Source: Dyadobacter alkalitolerans DSM 23607 (GTDB lineage: Bacteria; Bacteroidota; Bacteroidia; Cytophagales; Spirosomataceae). From it: 64,000 nt of DNA. The stretch's first letter is position 1; each line of letters begins with the position of its first letter. Position numbers and translations under genes: made by a program. Positions 27,387-36,708 of this stretch are shown here, piece by piece. The stretch is from NCBI RefSeq assembly GCF_000428845.1, contig NZ_AUAS01000006.1, forward strand, positions 124,001 to 188,000, written 5' to 3'. The notes beneath the pieces were generated by a model. The model worked only from the letters and a program-made list of their open reading frames with translations, had not been told where the DNA came from and did no database searches.

Positions 27387-28403
27387 TTAAACTGTAAAAT
27401 CTGAATCTACGTGCTCCTTAATCAACGCGCGCAGACTGTCAACTGTTTCCCACTCCGTGTTATTTCCGGAATTATATGAAAACCCGTCGGGCACTTTCTT
27501 CGCATTGAAATGTGCGATGAAATCTGCTAAATTCCAATGGGGAGTCTGAGGGACAATGGCATAGTACTTACCTAAATCGTAAGTAAAGAACGAGTCTGAG
27601 GTTGTAATCATTTCCTCATGGATCTTCTCGCCAGGGCGTATCCCAATAACGCGATGCTCGCATTCAGGGCCAATGGCCTGTGCAATGTCCAGAATATTAT
27701 AAGATGGGATTTTAGGAACAAAAAGTTCGCCTCCCCATGCAGTTTCCAATGCATGCAAAACCATGTCAACTCCGCCTTGCAGGGAAATGTTGAAGCGGGT
27801 CATCGTTTCAACTGTTATCGGCAATACACCGGTTTTCTTCTTATTAATGAAAAAAGGAATAACGGAACCGTTAGAGCCCATTACGTTCCCGTAACGCACC
27901 ACCGAGAATTTGATAGGATTGCGTCCGCGAATGTTATTGGCAGCGATAAAGAGCTTGTCAGACGTCAGTTTTGTGGCGCCATAAAGATTGATCGGAGCGG
28001 CAGCTTTATCTGTTGACAGCGCAACAACGTGGCTTACCTCGGTGTCTAAGGCTGCATTAATTACATTTTGCGCTCCGTTAATGTTAGTCTTAACACATTC
28101 CGAAGGATTGTATTCTGCAATAGGCACATGCTTCATAGCAGCAGCATGTATAACGAAGTCGATCCCTTTGAAAGCTCTTCTTAACCGTTCTTCATCTCTT
28201 ACATCACCAATGAAAAAACGGATTTGTGGGTATTTTTCTGGTGTGTATTCCTGCGCCATCTGGAATTGCTTCTGCTCATCCCTTGAAAAGATTACTAACC
28301 TTTTCACATCCGGCCATCTTTTGAAAATCGTTTCGGTCAATGCTTTACCTAAAGAACCAGTTCCTCCTGTTATTAGTATTGATTTACCGGTCAAATCTAG
28401 CAT
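27387..28403 (-). CDS. pseB: UDP-N-acetylglucosamine 4,6-dehydratase (inverting)
   Basis: First enzyme of the pseudaminate pathway; dehydrates UDP-GlcNAc and inverts C5. Short FlaA1-type SDR without membrane helices: GGTGSLGK (13-20), RDEQKQFQM, HAAAMKHVPIAEYNP, LSTDKAAAPINLYGATK with Asp132, Lys133 and Tyr141, and MTRFNISL. 338 residues is normal. It is the first of five contiguous pse genes, 44 bp after the Wzz-like gene. Confidence 0.93.
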   Translation of the reverse strand: MLDLTGKSILITGGTGSLGKALTETIFKRWPDVKRLVIFSRDEQKQFQMAQEYTPEKYPQIRFFIGDVRDEERLRRAFKGIDFVIHAAAMKHVPIAEYNPSECVKTNINGAQNVINAALDTEVSHVVALSTDKAAAPINLYGATKLTSDKLFIAANNIRGRNPIKFSVVRYGNVMGSNGSVIPFFINKKKTGVLPITVETMTRFNISLQGGVDMVLHALETAWGGELFVPKIPSYNILDIAQAIGPECEHRVIGIRPGEKIHEEMITTSDSFFTYDLGKYYAIVPQTPHWNLADFIAHFNAKKVPDGFSYNSGNNTEWETVDSLRALIKEHVDSDFTV

Positions 28404-28447
28404 GTTAGTTGTGTTTAGTTTGAAACTTTATTCTTATTGATTATATG

Positions 28448-29494
28448 TTAAACAAATTGCCTGTGCAGCTTTTCCTTGAAGAATATGATGTACGAGAGCG
28501 TAACGAATATGCCAAGAACAGAGAAAATAATGCCTATGAACAAACGTTTCGGACTGCTTTTCGACAAAGGGACCCGCACAGGTTCGAGCACTTTAAATAC
28601 TGGTTTTTCTTCCTTTTCGCGAATCTTGAACTGTTCCAGCTTATTAGATAAGTCGGAATAAATGGCTTGTGACAGCACATATTCCGCTTGCAGCCTTTGC
28701 TCTTCAATTCTGGCCACGTTCAGGAAAGTATTTCTGTGTGAATCTCTGTAAGCTTGCAGTGCATACTCGGCGCCTTGCTGACGTTTCTTAGCCTCTTCTA
28801 CGCGTTTTTGTAAAAATTCAACTTGCTGCGTTGTCTTGGAAACAGTATAGTTCGTCACATACTCGATGAGATATTTCTCGCTTGCTGAAACTAACATCGC
28901 GGCGACTACCGGGTCCGTCATCTCACTTTCAATGGTGATGATTCCGTCGGTTGCGCCAACCGTAGCTTGAACCAAGCCTTTGGCAGCATTAACAAGCCGT
29001 TCTTGTTCCATTGTGAATGACAGAATTCCGGTGTCTGTTTTCGGCTTTAGTGCGGGTTTTTCTGATTTTTTACTTCCAAACGATAGCAGGCGGGACAGGA
29101 AGCTTTGAGAACTATCCCTTTTCATGAAGCTCTCAAGCGAGGCATATGAAACATTATCCTGATCAACAACCGGAACTTTCAACAAATACTGTCCGAAAGG
29201 GACGGTTGATAAAATGTTTGGATATAGCTCGGGAACAAGTTTTCCACTCGGATCAGCTCCTGCGCCAAGCGCCATACTAAAAAAGGAGCTGTTCCTGCTA
29301 GAACCCAATTCCGGTAATAATATGGTTTGAGCTGTATACCTTTTTTTAAGTAAGAAGCTTATTGCCACCCCAAGGATCCCAAAGGCAATGGCAGCAACGA
29401 CCAAAACTAAGAAATACCGCTTGAAGAATCCAAGTACCTCGAGAAAGCTGATTTCGACTGTATCGGTTGTCTTTACTGACTGAATATCGGGCAT
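28448..29494 (-). CDS. Wzz-type polysaccharide co-polymerase (no kinase domain)
   Basis: 348 residues: an N-terminal transmembrane segment (about 29-51, FLVLVVAAIAFGILGVAISFLL interrupted by short polar residues), a long periplasmic helical part with a coiled-coil stretch (QVEFLQKRVEEAKKRQQGAEYALQAY), and a C-terminal segment with a PLSKSSPKRLFIGIIFSVLGIFV proline-containing motif. This is the layout of chain-length determinants. The Wzc/BY-kinase domain is absent, as the protein ends just after the second helix. Expected role: setting chain length and linking Wzy to the SLBB exporter, whose gene ends 6 bp upstream. Confidence 0.88.
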   Translation of the reverse strand: MPDIQSVKTTDTVEISFLEVLGFFKRYFLVLVVAAIAFGILGVAISFLLKKRYTAQTILLPELGSSRNSSFFSMALGAGADPSGKLVPELYPNILSTVPFGQYLLKVPVVDQDNVSYASLESFMKRDSSQSFLSRLLSFGSKKSEKPALKPKTDTGILSFTMEQERLVNAAKGLVQATVGATDGIITIESEMTDPVVAAMLVSASEKYLIEYVTNYTVSKTTQQVEFLQKRVEEAKKRQQGAEYALQAYRDSHRNTFLNVARIEEQRLQAEYVLSQAIYSDLSNKLEQFKIREKEEKPVFKVLEPVRVPLSKSSPKRLFIGIIFSVLGIFVTLSYIIFFKEKLHRQFV

Positions 29495-29500
29495 ACTATC

Positions 29501-31906
29501 TTAAAGAATACGGATTAAAGCAATCGCCAGAGTGGTAAATAAGGATATAATTGCGAGTCTTTCTCCTCTCGACATAGGCTGTTCCAACTTCGGTTCCTTC
29601 AACGGAACTGTCACAGTAGATCCTGGCTGAAGTTTCGGGTAGGACCGGAAAAATAAGAACTTACTTGTGCGATGCGTCCTACCATTGGGGTAGGATACGT
29701 AAACCCTGTTTTTGCGCGCTCTTTCAGCAAATCCACCAGCCTGGGAAATATATTCGTGGAAGTTAAATCCTGGATCATAGTTTACCAGTGAAGGATTATA
29801 AACTCCTCCCTGGATCCTCACCATTTCCGATTTTTTAGGAATATAAATGGTATCTCCATCCGCCAACAGCAGGTTAGCAGGAATAGAAGGCTTCTCAATG
29901 ATCGCTTTCAGGTCGAGCGCGACTAACTCCTGGTTTCGGTAAAATCTGGCTCCTTCTATGTAAGCTTCTTTCCGCATGCCGCCCGCCTTAGGAAACAAGT
30001 CTGATATTTTCTCGAAGTTGTTCAGAATGGTGTAAGTTCCGGGATAATTGACCTGACCAAAAATCGTGACCGTTTTCTGTGACTCATATCGCGGGGACTT
30101 ACGCACCAGGACAATGTCGTAAGGATTAAGTGTAAACTTCTGGTCCTGCTCATTCAATGTCAGGTTATCCGCAACGTCCAGTGTGAAAATGCGAACATTC
30201 TGGTCAGAAGGAAGCCCGGTCGTATCATTTTTAACCCTACGGGAAACTTCGATGCGGTAGGGGATACCGCCTTCCGTATAGCCACCTGCCTGGAATATCA
30301 AATCCGCGATGGTGATATCTTTGTAATAATAATATTCACCAGGATTAATAACCGATCCTTTTACGGACAAGTAGGTGAATTCCTTTAAATCATCAACTGC
30401 CTTAATGGTCAGAATGTCGCCTGGCAGCAATGTAATGTCAGGGATCTCATTGTTAAGTAGTTTTCTCAGATCAATCGCAACAAGTCCCGTTTGTGAATCA
30501 CCGCTTGATCTTTCCAGCAGTGCGCGGTTAAGAAATGCTCTTGGACTGATCCCTTGCGAAATCGTAATCAGGTCTTTCACCGTTTTGGTGCGTTCGTCCA
30601 GTGGATATATGCCTGGCCTGGTCACTGCCCCGCGGATTTCAATCTGGTTAGCAACAACTTCCAGGATTCTTTTAACATTATATATATCCCCGTTTTTTGG
30701 GATGAATGTGTTCACCTGAGCAGAGTCAATGCTTCCGATTACGAAGTTATTACCTGTATTTCTTTGATATTGAATCAGCTGCGTGAATGCGTCCGGTGTA
30801 AAACCGCCTGCATATTTCAAAATGTCTTTTAAAGTTTCGCCTGCTTTGGCCTCGAAAATTCCGCTCTTCTTAACCTCACCGGTCAGTTCCAGCCGTGTTT
30901 CATAAGGACGGATCAAAATAATGTCCTGATCCTGCAACGCAATGTTGTCCCTTAGATCAGCGTCTATCAGGAACCGGTATAAGTCTATCTGACGGATTAT
31001 TTTATTATTTCTGATGATGTCAATATTCCGGTAAGAACCGTTTCTGCCTGGTCCTCCTGACACATAAAGTGCATTGAAAGCGGTAGATAGGGAAGAGACC
31101 GTGTAGGTGCCGGGACGTACAACCTCACCTGCAATCATTACCCTGATACTGCGAACATTACCAAGCGTAATGGTGGAATAGGTGCCGGATCCGGGGCGGT
31201 TTAATGTTGAATAAGCCTGTCGCAGTCTGTTGACAATTCTTTCGCTAGCCTGTTCAATGGTTAGTCCATTCACGTAAACGGGCGCCAGATTAAGCATTTT
31301 AACCGTTCCTTCCGGGCTGATCTTCATTCGGAAATTATCAACTGAATTTCCGTAAATATCTACAATCAATTCATCGTCAGGACCTAAAATGTAATTTCGT
31401 GGGGTTGGAATGCGCAGGTTCGGCTCGAACGTCGTTGAACTTCTTCTGAAAAATGCAGAGCCGAACGTTCTGTTCAATCTTCTTGCCCGCGCTCTGCCAG
31501 CAGCAGTCGTATCTCTTTCGTTGTTTGTTTCTTCTTCCAACTCGTCCAGATCATCCTGCTCCCGGGTTTCGTCCAGCTGGTCTCTGTTAGGGTCGTTTTT
31601 TGTGTTGTCTTTGGAAGTCTGTTCCAGGCGTTTCCGCATTGCAGAGATATCGTCCAGCGTGTAACCTCTTTGTAATGCTGCCTTTTCAATGTCCATATCA
31701 GACATGCCCGACTGCTTGGCCTGGTTATAGAATTCAACAGCCTGGGAGTTGGAAACGGGCGCTCCGGTTGATGGTGTCGGCGTGGTTTGCCCCGGTACAG
31801 TGGTCGGGGTCTGTGGTACAGGATTCTGGGCTTGAGTGACTGTGCTTATCAGTAGGATAAAAAACGCTATCCGGATGGCGTTAACTGTTTTAGATAAATA
31901 ATGCAT
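29501..31906 (-). CDS. SLBB-domain polysaccharide export protein (Wza-like)
   Basis: 801-residue exporter, about twice the length of Wza. Signal peptide ending near TQAQ, a Pro/Thr-rich and acidic linker (about 28-130), then the Poly_export domain (YILGPDDELIVDIYGNSVDNF, about 168-188; TVKMLNLAPVYVNGLTIEQA), followed by about five to six SLBB repeats with recurring patterns (IRVMIAGEVVRPGTYTVSSL, LELTGEVKKSGIFEAKAGETL, IEIRGAVTRPGIYPLDERT, VTIFGQVNYPGTYTI, VRIQGGVYNPSLVNYD). A C-terminal hydrophobic segment (RLAIISLFTTLAIALIRIL) could cross the outer membrane. It is the first gene of the locus, so the promoter should lie in 31907-32047. Confidence 0.9.
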   Translation of the reverse strand: MHYLSKTVNAIRIAFFILLISTVTQAQNPVPQTPTTVPGQTTPTPSTGAPVSNSQAVEFYNQAKQSGMSDMDIEKAALQRGYTLDDISAMRKRLEQTSKDNTKNDPNRDQLDETREQDDLDELEEETNNERDTTAAGRARARRLNRTFGSAFFRRSSTTFEPNLRIPTPRNYILGPDDELIVDIYGNSVDNFRMKISPEGTVKMLNLAPVYVNGLTIEQASERIVNRLRQAYSTLNRPGSGTYSTITLGNVRSIRVMIAGEVVRPGTYTVSSLSTAFNALYVSGGPGRNGSYRNIDIIRNNKIIRQIDLYRFLIDADLRDNIALQDQDIILIRPYETRLELTGEVKKSGIFEAKAGETLKDILKYAGGFTPDAFTQLIQYQRNTGNNFVIGSIDSAQVNTFIPKNGDIYNVKRILEVVANQIEIRGAVTRPGIYPLDERTKTVKDLITISQGISPRAFLNRALLERSSGDSQTGLVAIDLRKLLNNEIPDITLLPGDILTIKAVDDLKEFTYLSVKGSVINPGEYYYYKDITIADLIFQAGGYTEGGIPYRIEVSRRVKNDTTGLPSDQNVRIFTLDVADNLTLNEQDQKFTLNPYDIVLVRKSPRYESQKTVTIFGQVNYPGTYTILNNFEKISDLFPKAGGMRKEAYIEGARFYRNQELVALDLKAIIEKPSIPANLLLADGDTIYIPKKSEMVRIQGGVYNPSLVNYDPGFNFHEYISQAGGFAERARKNRVYVSYPNGRTHRTSKFLFFRSYPKLQPGSTVTVPLKEPKLEQPMSRGERLAIISLFTTLAIALIRIL

Positions 31907-32047
31907 GCAGTGTTAATTATATTAAATCGCGTCGGTACGCATGTCCTAATTTGATCCGGGGTGCTTGACCAAGCAAGCAGTAAAACTACGAAATCTTACA
32001 ATATCTAAATTCCCCGGTAAAATATATTAATCCGATAAATATTTTCA
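31907..32047 (-). promoter_or_regulatory. presumed promoter region of the polysaccharide locus
   Basis: The 141 bp between aspS and the SLBB exporter gene. On the minus strand TAGTTTTA (31981-31988) is one base off TAnnTTTG, 75 nt before the start codon; no clear -33 TTG is seen. A weak AT-only hairpin (32019-32025 with 32039-32045) just after the aspS stop could end aspS transcription. Both assignments are tentative. Confidence 0.35.
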
Positions 32048-33805
32048 CTATTCTACTTTAATCGCTAATTCCTTCAATTGTGCGTCGGATATAACAGAGG
32101 GAGAATCAATCATCACATCACGCCCTGAATTATTCTTTGGAAACGCGATGAAGTCCCTGATAGAGTCCGCTCCGCCAAAGATGGAACACAGACGGTCGAA
32201 TCCAAACGCAATCCCTGCGTGGGGAGGAGCCCCGAATTCGAAGGCGTTCATCAAAAATCCAAACTGCTCCTGAGCCTCTTCCTCGGTAAAGCCAAGGATT
32301 CCGAACATTTGCTTTTGAAGATCTTTTTCAAAAATCCTTACAGAACCTCCGCCAACTTCAACGCCATTGATAACCATATCGTATGCATTGGCCCGAACTG
32401 CTCCTAAATTACCGTCCAGTAACGCAATATCCTCGGGCTTCGGACTGGTAAAGGGATGGTGCATGGCAAACCAGCGATTTTCAGCTTCTCCATATTCCAA
32501 AAGAGGGAAATCCAGCACCCATAATGCTCTGTATTCATCCGGTTTTCTCAATCCCAGCCTCGTTCCCATTTCAAGGCGAAGCTCATTCAATTGCTTACGT
32601 GCTTTGTCTGCTGCGCCTGAAAGGATCAAAATTAAGTCTCCTGGCTTAGCATTAAACGCCTCAGCCCATTTCTTAATATCCTCTTCGGCGTAGAATTTGT
32701 CAACGGACGATTTCAGTGAACCATCGGTATTATAACGGACATAAATCAAGCCTTTGGCTCCGATTTGCGGACGCTTCAACCAGTCCGTTAGTTCGTCCAT
32801 CTGCTTGCGGGTATATACGGCACTATCGGGTGCGCAGATGCCCACCACCAGTTCGGCATCATCAAATACACTGAAACCTTTGCCCGAAGTAAGATCCTGC
32901 GAAGCTCCTTTTAATTCAACAAACTGCATATCAAACCGGATATCCGGCTTGTCTGAACCGTAAAGACGCATTGCATCCGCATAAGTCATGCGCGGAACCT
33001 CCGGCAAGTCCATTCCTTTTACTTTTGCAAACAGGTTACGGATAAGTCCTTCAAATGTATTCAAAATGTCTTCCTGCGTCACAAACGACATTTCACAGTC
33101 GATCTGCGTAAATTCTGGCTGACGATCAGCGCGTAAATCCTCATCCCGGAAACATTTAACGATCTGATAGTAACGGTCGAAACCTGCTACCATGAGCAAT
33201 TGCTTGAATGTTTGCGGAGATTGTGGCAGTGCGTAAAATTCACCCGGGTTCATGCGGCTCGGCACAACGAAATCACGCGCGCCTTCCGGTGTGGATTTTA
33301 TTAATACGGGTGTTTCAACTTCTATAAAGTCCAGGTCATCCAGATATGCACGTGTATGACGCGCTACCTGATGCCTTAATTGTAGATTTTTACGAACGTT
33401 ATTTCTTCTCAAATCCAGATATCGGTATTTCATCCGGATGTCGTCGCCGCCATCCGTTTCATCTTCAATAAGGAAAGGAGGCAACTTGGCAGGATTCAGA
33501 ATATTAAGCTCAGAAACGCGGATTTCAATAGCGCCTGTGGCAATTTTATCGTTTTTAGAAAGCCTTTCTATTACCTGGCCTTTTGCTGAAATAACGAATT
33601 CGCGGCCTAATGAGCGCGCGATTTCAAGCACATCAGCCTGTGTTTTTCCCTCTTCAAAAAGAAGCTGAGTTAGCCCGTAGCGGTCACGCAAATCAAGCCA
33701 GATCATGCCGCCCTTATCGCGGACACGCTGAACCCAGCCACACAATACAACTTCTTGATTTACATGTTCTAAGCTTAACTCTCCACAGGTATGGGTACGT
33801 AACAT
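32048..33805 (-). CDS. aspS: aspartate--tRNA ligase
   Basis: Class IIb aminoacyl-tRNA synthetase of the bacterial type, 585 residues. N-terminal OB-fold anticodon domain ([26 protein letters not shown]), motif 1 region ([15 protein letters not shown]), motif 2 ([18 protein letters not shown]), the bacterial GAD insertion (about 280-410) and motif 3 (GIAFGFDRL) followed by [15 protein letters not shown]. It is transcribed towards the polysaccharide locus but separated from it by 141 bp, and a -7 box lies 50 nt upstream. Confidence 0.97.
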   Translation of the reverse strand: MLRTHTCGELSLEHVNQEVVLCGWVQRVRDKGGMIWLDLRDRYGLTQLLFEEGKTQADVLEIARSLGREFVISAKGQVIERLSKNDKIATGAIEIRVSELNILNPAKLPPFLIEDETDGGDDIRMKYRYLDLRRNNVRKNLQLRHQVARHTRAYLDDLDFIEVETPVLIKSTPEGARDFVVPSRMNPGEFYALPQSPQTFKQLLMVAGFDRYYQIVKCFRDEDLRADRQPEFTQIDCEMSFVTQEDILNTFEGLIRNLFAKVKGMDLPEVPRMTYADAMRLYGSDKPDIRFDMQFVELKGASQDLTSGKGFSVFDDAELVVGICAPDSAVYTRKQMDELTDWLKRPQIGAKGLIYVRYNTDGSLKSSVDKFYAEEDIKKWAEAFNAKPGDLILILSGAADKARKQLNELRLEMGTRLGLRKPDEYRALWVLDFPLLEYGEAENRWFAMHHPFTSPKPEDIALLDGNLGAVRANAYDMVINGVEVGGGSVRIFEKDLQKQMFGILGFTEEEAQEQFGFLMNAFEFGAPPHAGIAFGFDRLCSIFGGADSIRDFIAFPKNNSGRDVMIDSPSVISDAQLKELAIKVE

Positions 33806-33854
33806 ATAACTTTTTTAATACTGATATAGTAAAACTGCCTGATAATAAATGCCG

Positions 33855-33862
33855 CAAAAGTA
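33855..33862 (-). promoter_or_regulatory. candidate Bacteroidota -7 box for aspS
   Basis: Minus strand TACTTTTG followed by CGGC, an exact TAnnTTTG match, 50 nt before the aspS ATG. At the -33 position there is TTA rather than TTG at 17 bp spacing, so the upstream element is a near match only. Confidence 0.55.
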
Positions 33863-33897
33863 CGTATTTTTAGCAAATCTAACATGAAGTGTTTTTT

Positions 33898-34815
33898 ATG
33901 AAATTATATAAAAGGCTGAGCAGACAAGCAGGAGTGGTTTTGTCATCCATTATTTTTTGTGTGAACTGTTCCTGCGATACAGACCCCACTACAAATCCTA
34001 CGACCGCTGCCGATTTCGATATGACGCCTCAGAAAGTGGCAATTACCCCCGGCATTATTGACGAAGCATCGGGCATTGTCCCGAGTTACAGCATGCCAGG
34101 AAATTTTTGGATCAACCAGGATTCAGGCCAGCCAAGCTCGTTGTATCTGTTAAGTGCAGACGGGAAAAATATAAAGGAAATGAAGGTTCCCGGTGCTGCT
34201 AACCGGGATTGGGAGGATGTCGAGATAGGCCCCGGTCCGAATGCAGGTGTTAATTATCTTTACATCGGTGATATTGGAAACAATAATGAGCCCAAAAGCC
34301 AGGTCGGTGTGATTTACAGGGTTCCGGAAGTAAGTGATGCAAATGCAAATTTTGACGAAACAAAATTGGAAAAGATCACATTCAGTTATCCTGATGGAAC
34401 CAGAGATGCAGAGGCATTAATGCTGGACCCGACCACCAAAGATCTTTTTGTTATATCAAAAGAAGGGCAGAACACCGGAATTTATAAGCTTGCTTTTCCC
34501 CAGTCTACAACGCAAACCATTGTTGCCGAAAAAGTGGGAACGGTGCCTGGCGTAGGGTTAGCTACGGCTGGAAATATTTCCAAAGATGGCAGCGAAATCC
34601 TCATCAGAACTTATCTTGCTGTATATTATTGGAAAATAAAGGCAGGCGAATCTGTGGGGCAAACATTGACTCAATCTGCTACAAGGCAATTATTAGTCGC
34701 GCTGGAACCGCAAGGAGAGGCCGTTTGTCTGGATGCCGATGGAAAAGGATTTTATACGATCAGTGAAAAATCCAATGCTGCCAGCGTCACTTTGAATTTT
34801 TACAAAAGAAAATAA
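33898..34815 (+). CDS. beta-propeller-like lipoprotein of unknown function
   Basis: About 305 residues from the ATG at 33898; the frame can begin at GTG 33889. A hydrophobic segment ending in IIFCVNCSCD suggests a lipobox and outer-membrane anchoring. The mature part has blade-like repeats (NFWINQDSGQPSSLYLLSADG, VNYLYIGDIGNNNE, DAEALMLDPTTKDLFVISKEG, AVCLDADGKGFYTISEKS), resembling esterase-like/SdiA-regulated type propellers. No catalytic set can be assigned. It precedes the CocE-type hydrolase gene by 9 bp and probably shares its transcript. Confidence 0.72.
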   Translation: MKLYKRLSRQAGVVLSSIIFCVNCSCDTDPTTNPTTAADFDMTPQKVAITPGIIDEASGIVPSYSMPGNFWINQDSGQPSSLYLLSADGKNIKEMKVPGAANRDWEDVEIGPGPNAGVNYLYIGDIGNNNEPKSQVGVIYRVPEVSDANANFDETKLEKITFSYPDGTRDAEALMLDPTTKDLFVISKEGQNTGIYKLAFPQSTTQTIVAEKVGTVPGVGLATAGNISKDGSEILIRTYLAVYYWKIKAGESVGQTLTQSATRQLLVALEPQGEAVCLDADGKGFYTISEKSNAASVTLNFYKRK

Positions 34816-34824
34816 ACCAAAGCC

Positions 34825-36708
34825 ATGTTTAAAACTTTACTAAGCGTCGTTCTGATGCTCGTTATTACTGTTGCAAATGCGCAGAATGGGGATGAGAAAT
34901 TCATCCGGGACAACTACACCAAAGCCGAATATGACATCGCGGTTCGGGATGGTGTGAAATTGCACACGATCGTTTACAGCCCGAAGGACGCCTCTGCTGA
35001 AAAGAAATATCCGTTCTTAATGCAGCGGACCTGTTATAGCGTTGCGCCTTACGGGCCGGACAATTATCCGCCGAGGATTGGGCCGAGTCCTGCATTAATG
35101 CGCGATAAATTTATTTTTGTATACCAGGATGTGCGCGGCCGCTACATGAGTGAAGGCGAGTGGACCAACATGACGCCACACATTGCACAGAAGAAAGGAA
35201 AAACAGATGTGGACGAAGCCTCAGACACTTATGACACGATCGAATGGCTGCTCAAAAATATTCCTAATAACAACGGCAAGGTAGGCCAGTGGGGAATTTC
35301 CTATCCCGGATTTTACACCACGGCGAGTGCACTTTCTGAGCACCCGGCATTGAAGGCATCCTCGCCGCAAGCACCCATCGCCGACTTCTTTTTTGATGAT
35401 TTTCACCATAATGGTGCATTCACACAAGGTTATTACCTCACATTTCCTGTTTTTGGAATTAAACCGCCCAAGCCAACGACATCTTCCTGGTTTGCGGGAG
35501 ACATGTTCGAAGCCAAGCCTGATGGTTACACATTCAACCTGAATATGGGCCCTCTCAAAAATTTTGATAAATATTATTCAAAAAATTTCTATTGGCAGGA
35601 AACAGTTAATCACCCTAACAAGGATGAGTTCTGGCAAAAAAGAGACATTCTGCCGCATCTGAAAAACATCAAGCATGCTTTCATGACGGTTGGCGGCTGG
35701 TTTGATGCAGAAGATCTTTATGGTCCTTTGAACACTTACAAAACCATTGAGAAAAACAATCCTTCTACCTATAATACGATCGTTGTCGGACCATTCGGAC
35801 ATGGAAGATGGAGCAGGGAAACCGGCCATACATTGCACAATGACATTTATTTCGGAGATAGCATTGCCACTTTTTATCAAAACAACATTGAGGCGAAATT
35901 TTTCAAACATTTCCTGAAAGAATCGGGCGATGGGAAAACGGGCTTGCCGGAGGCTTATATGTTCAATACAGGTAAAAAAGCCTGGCAAACATTCGACAAG
36001 TGGCCCGTGGCTGCTGTCGAAAAACGCAAACTATATTTCCATGAAAGTGGAAAACTGGATTTTAAGGAGCCCGCACAAGCCAAGTCGGTGAGTGAATATG
36101 TGAGCGATCCGGCCAAACCGGTTCCTTATACGGCCAATTACAAGCAAATGTCGGGTTTCACGCCATTTGAATATATGTCGGAAGATCAGCGTTTCGCTTC
36201 CACACGACCGGATGTGCTTGTTTTTCAAACAGATGTGCTGGAAAATGACATTACATTAGGAGGTGAGATTACAGCATTATTGAAGATCAGCACCACCGGT
36301 ACCGACGCAGATTTTTTTGTAAAACTCATCGACGTCTATCCTGGTGACGAGAAAAATCATGCATATATGCCCAATCCTACAACCGTTCTTGCAGGTTACC
36401 AGCAAATGGTGCGCAGCGAAATCATGAGATCGAGATTCCGGAACAGTTTTGAAAAACCGGAAGCACTGGTGGCCGGTAAAATGACGGACATTAAATTCCG
36501 CTTGCAGGATGTTTTGCATACATTCAAAAAAGGCCACCGCATTATGGTCCAGGTTCAAAGCACAGCATTCCCGCTTTTCGACCGCAATCCTCAGAAATAC
36601 GTTGAGAACATTTACAAGGCTGAGGCATCCGATTTTATCAGCGCAAAACAAACGGTTTATCATCAGGCCGGCGCAGCCAGTTCACTTGAAGTAGACGTTA
36701 TCAAGTAA
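34825..36708 (+). CDS. secreted CocE/NonD-family (S15-like) serine hydrolase
   Basis: Alpha/beta hydrolase of the X-Pro dipeptidyl-peptidase/alpha-amino-acid ester hydrolase group, 627 residues with a signal peptide ending at ANAQ. Nucleophile Ser159 in WGISYPGF, oxyanion region QDVRGRYMSEGEW (101-113), a D-containing segment in FMTVGGWFDAEDLYG and His in VVGPFGHGRWSR, then the C-terminal jelly-roll domain (about 430-620). Likely periplasmic or surface peptide/ester hydrolase. Its TAA overlaps the ATG of the next gene (TAATG), indicating translational coupling with the prolyl oligopeptidase. Confidence 0.88.
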   Translation: MFKTLLSVVLMLVITVANAQNGDEKFIRDNYTKAEYDIAVRDGVKLHTIVYSPKDASAEKKYPFLMQRTCYSVAPYGPDNYPPRIGPSPALMRDKFIFVYQDVRGRYMSEGEWTNMTPHIAQKKGKTDVDEASDTYDTIEWLLKNIPNNNGKVGQWGISYPGFYTTASALSEHPALKASSPQAPIADFFFDDFHHNGAFTQGYYLTFPVFGIKPPKPTTSSWFAGDMFEAKPDGYTFNLNMGPLKNFDKYYSKNFYWQETVNHPNKDEFWQKRDILPHLKNIKHAFMTVGGWFDAEDLYGPLNTYKTIEKNNPSTYNTIVVGPFGHGRWSRETGHTLHNDIYFGDSIATFYQNNIEAKFFKHFLKESGDGKTGLPEAYMFNTGKKAWQTFDKWPVAAVEKRKLYFHESGKLDFKEPAQAKSVSEYVSDPAKPVPYTANYKQMSGFTPFEYMSEDQRFASTRPDVLVFQTDVLENDITLGGEITALLKISTTGTDADFFVKLIDVYPGDEKNHAYMPNPTTVLAGYQQMVRSEIMRSRFRNSFEKPEALVAGKMTDIKFRLQDVLHTFKKGHRIMVQVQSTAFPLFDRNPQKYVENIYKAEASDFISAKQTVYHQAGAASSLEVDVIK

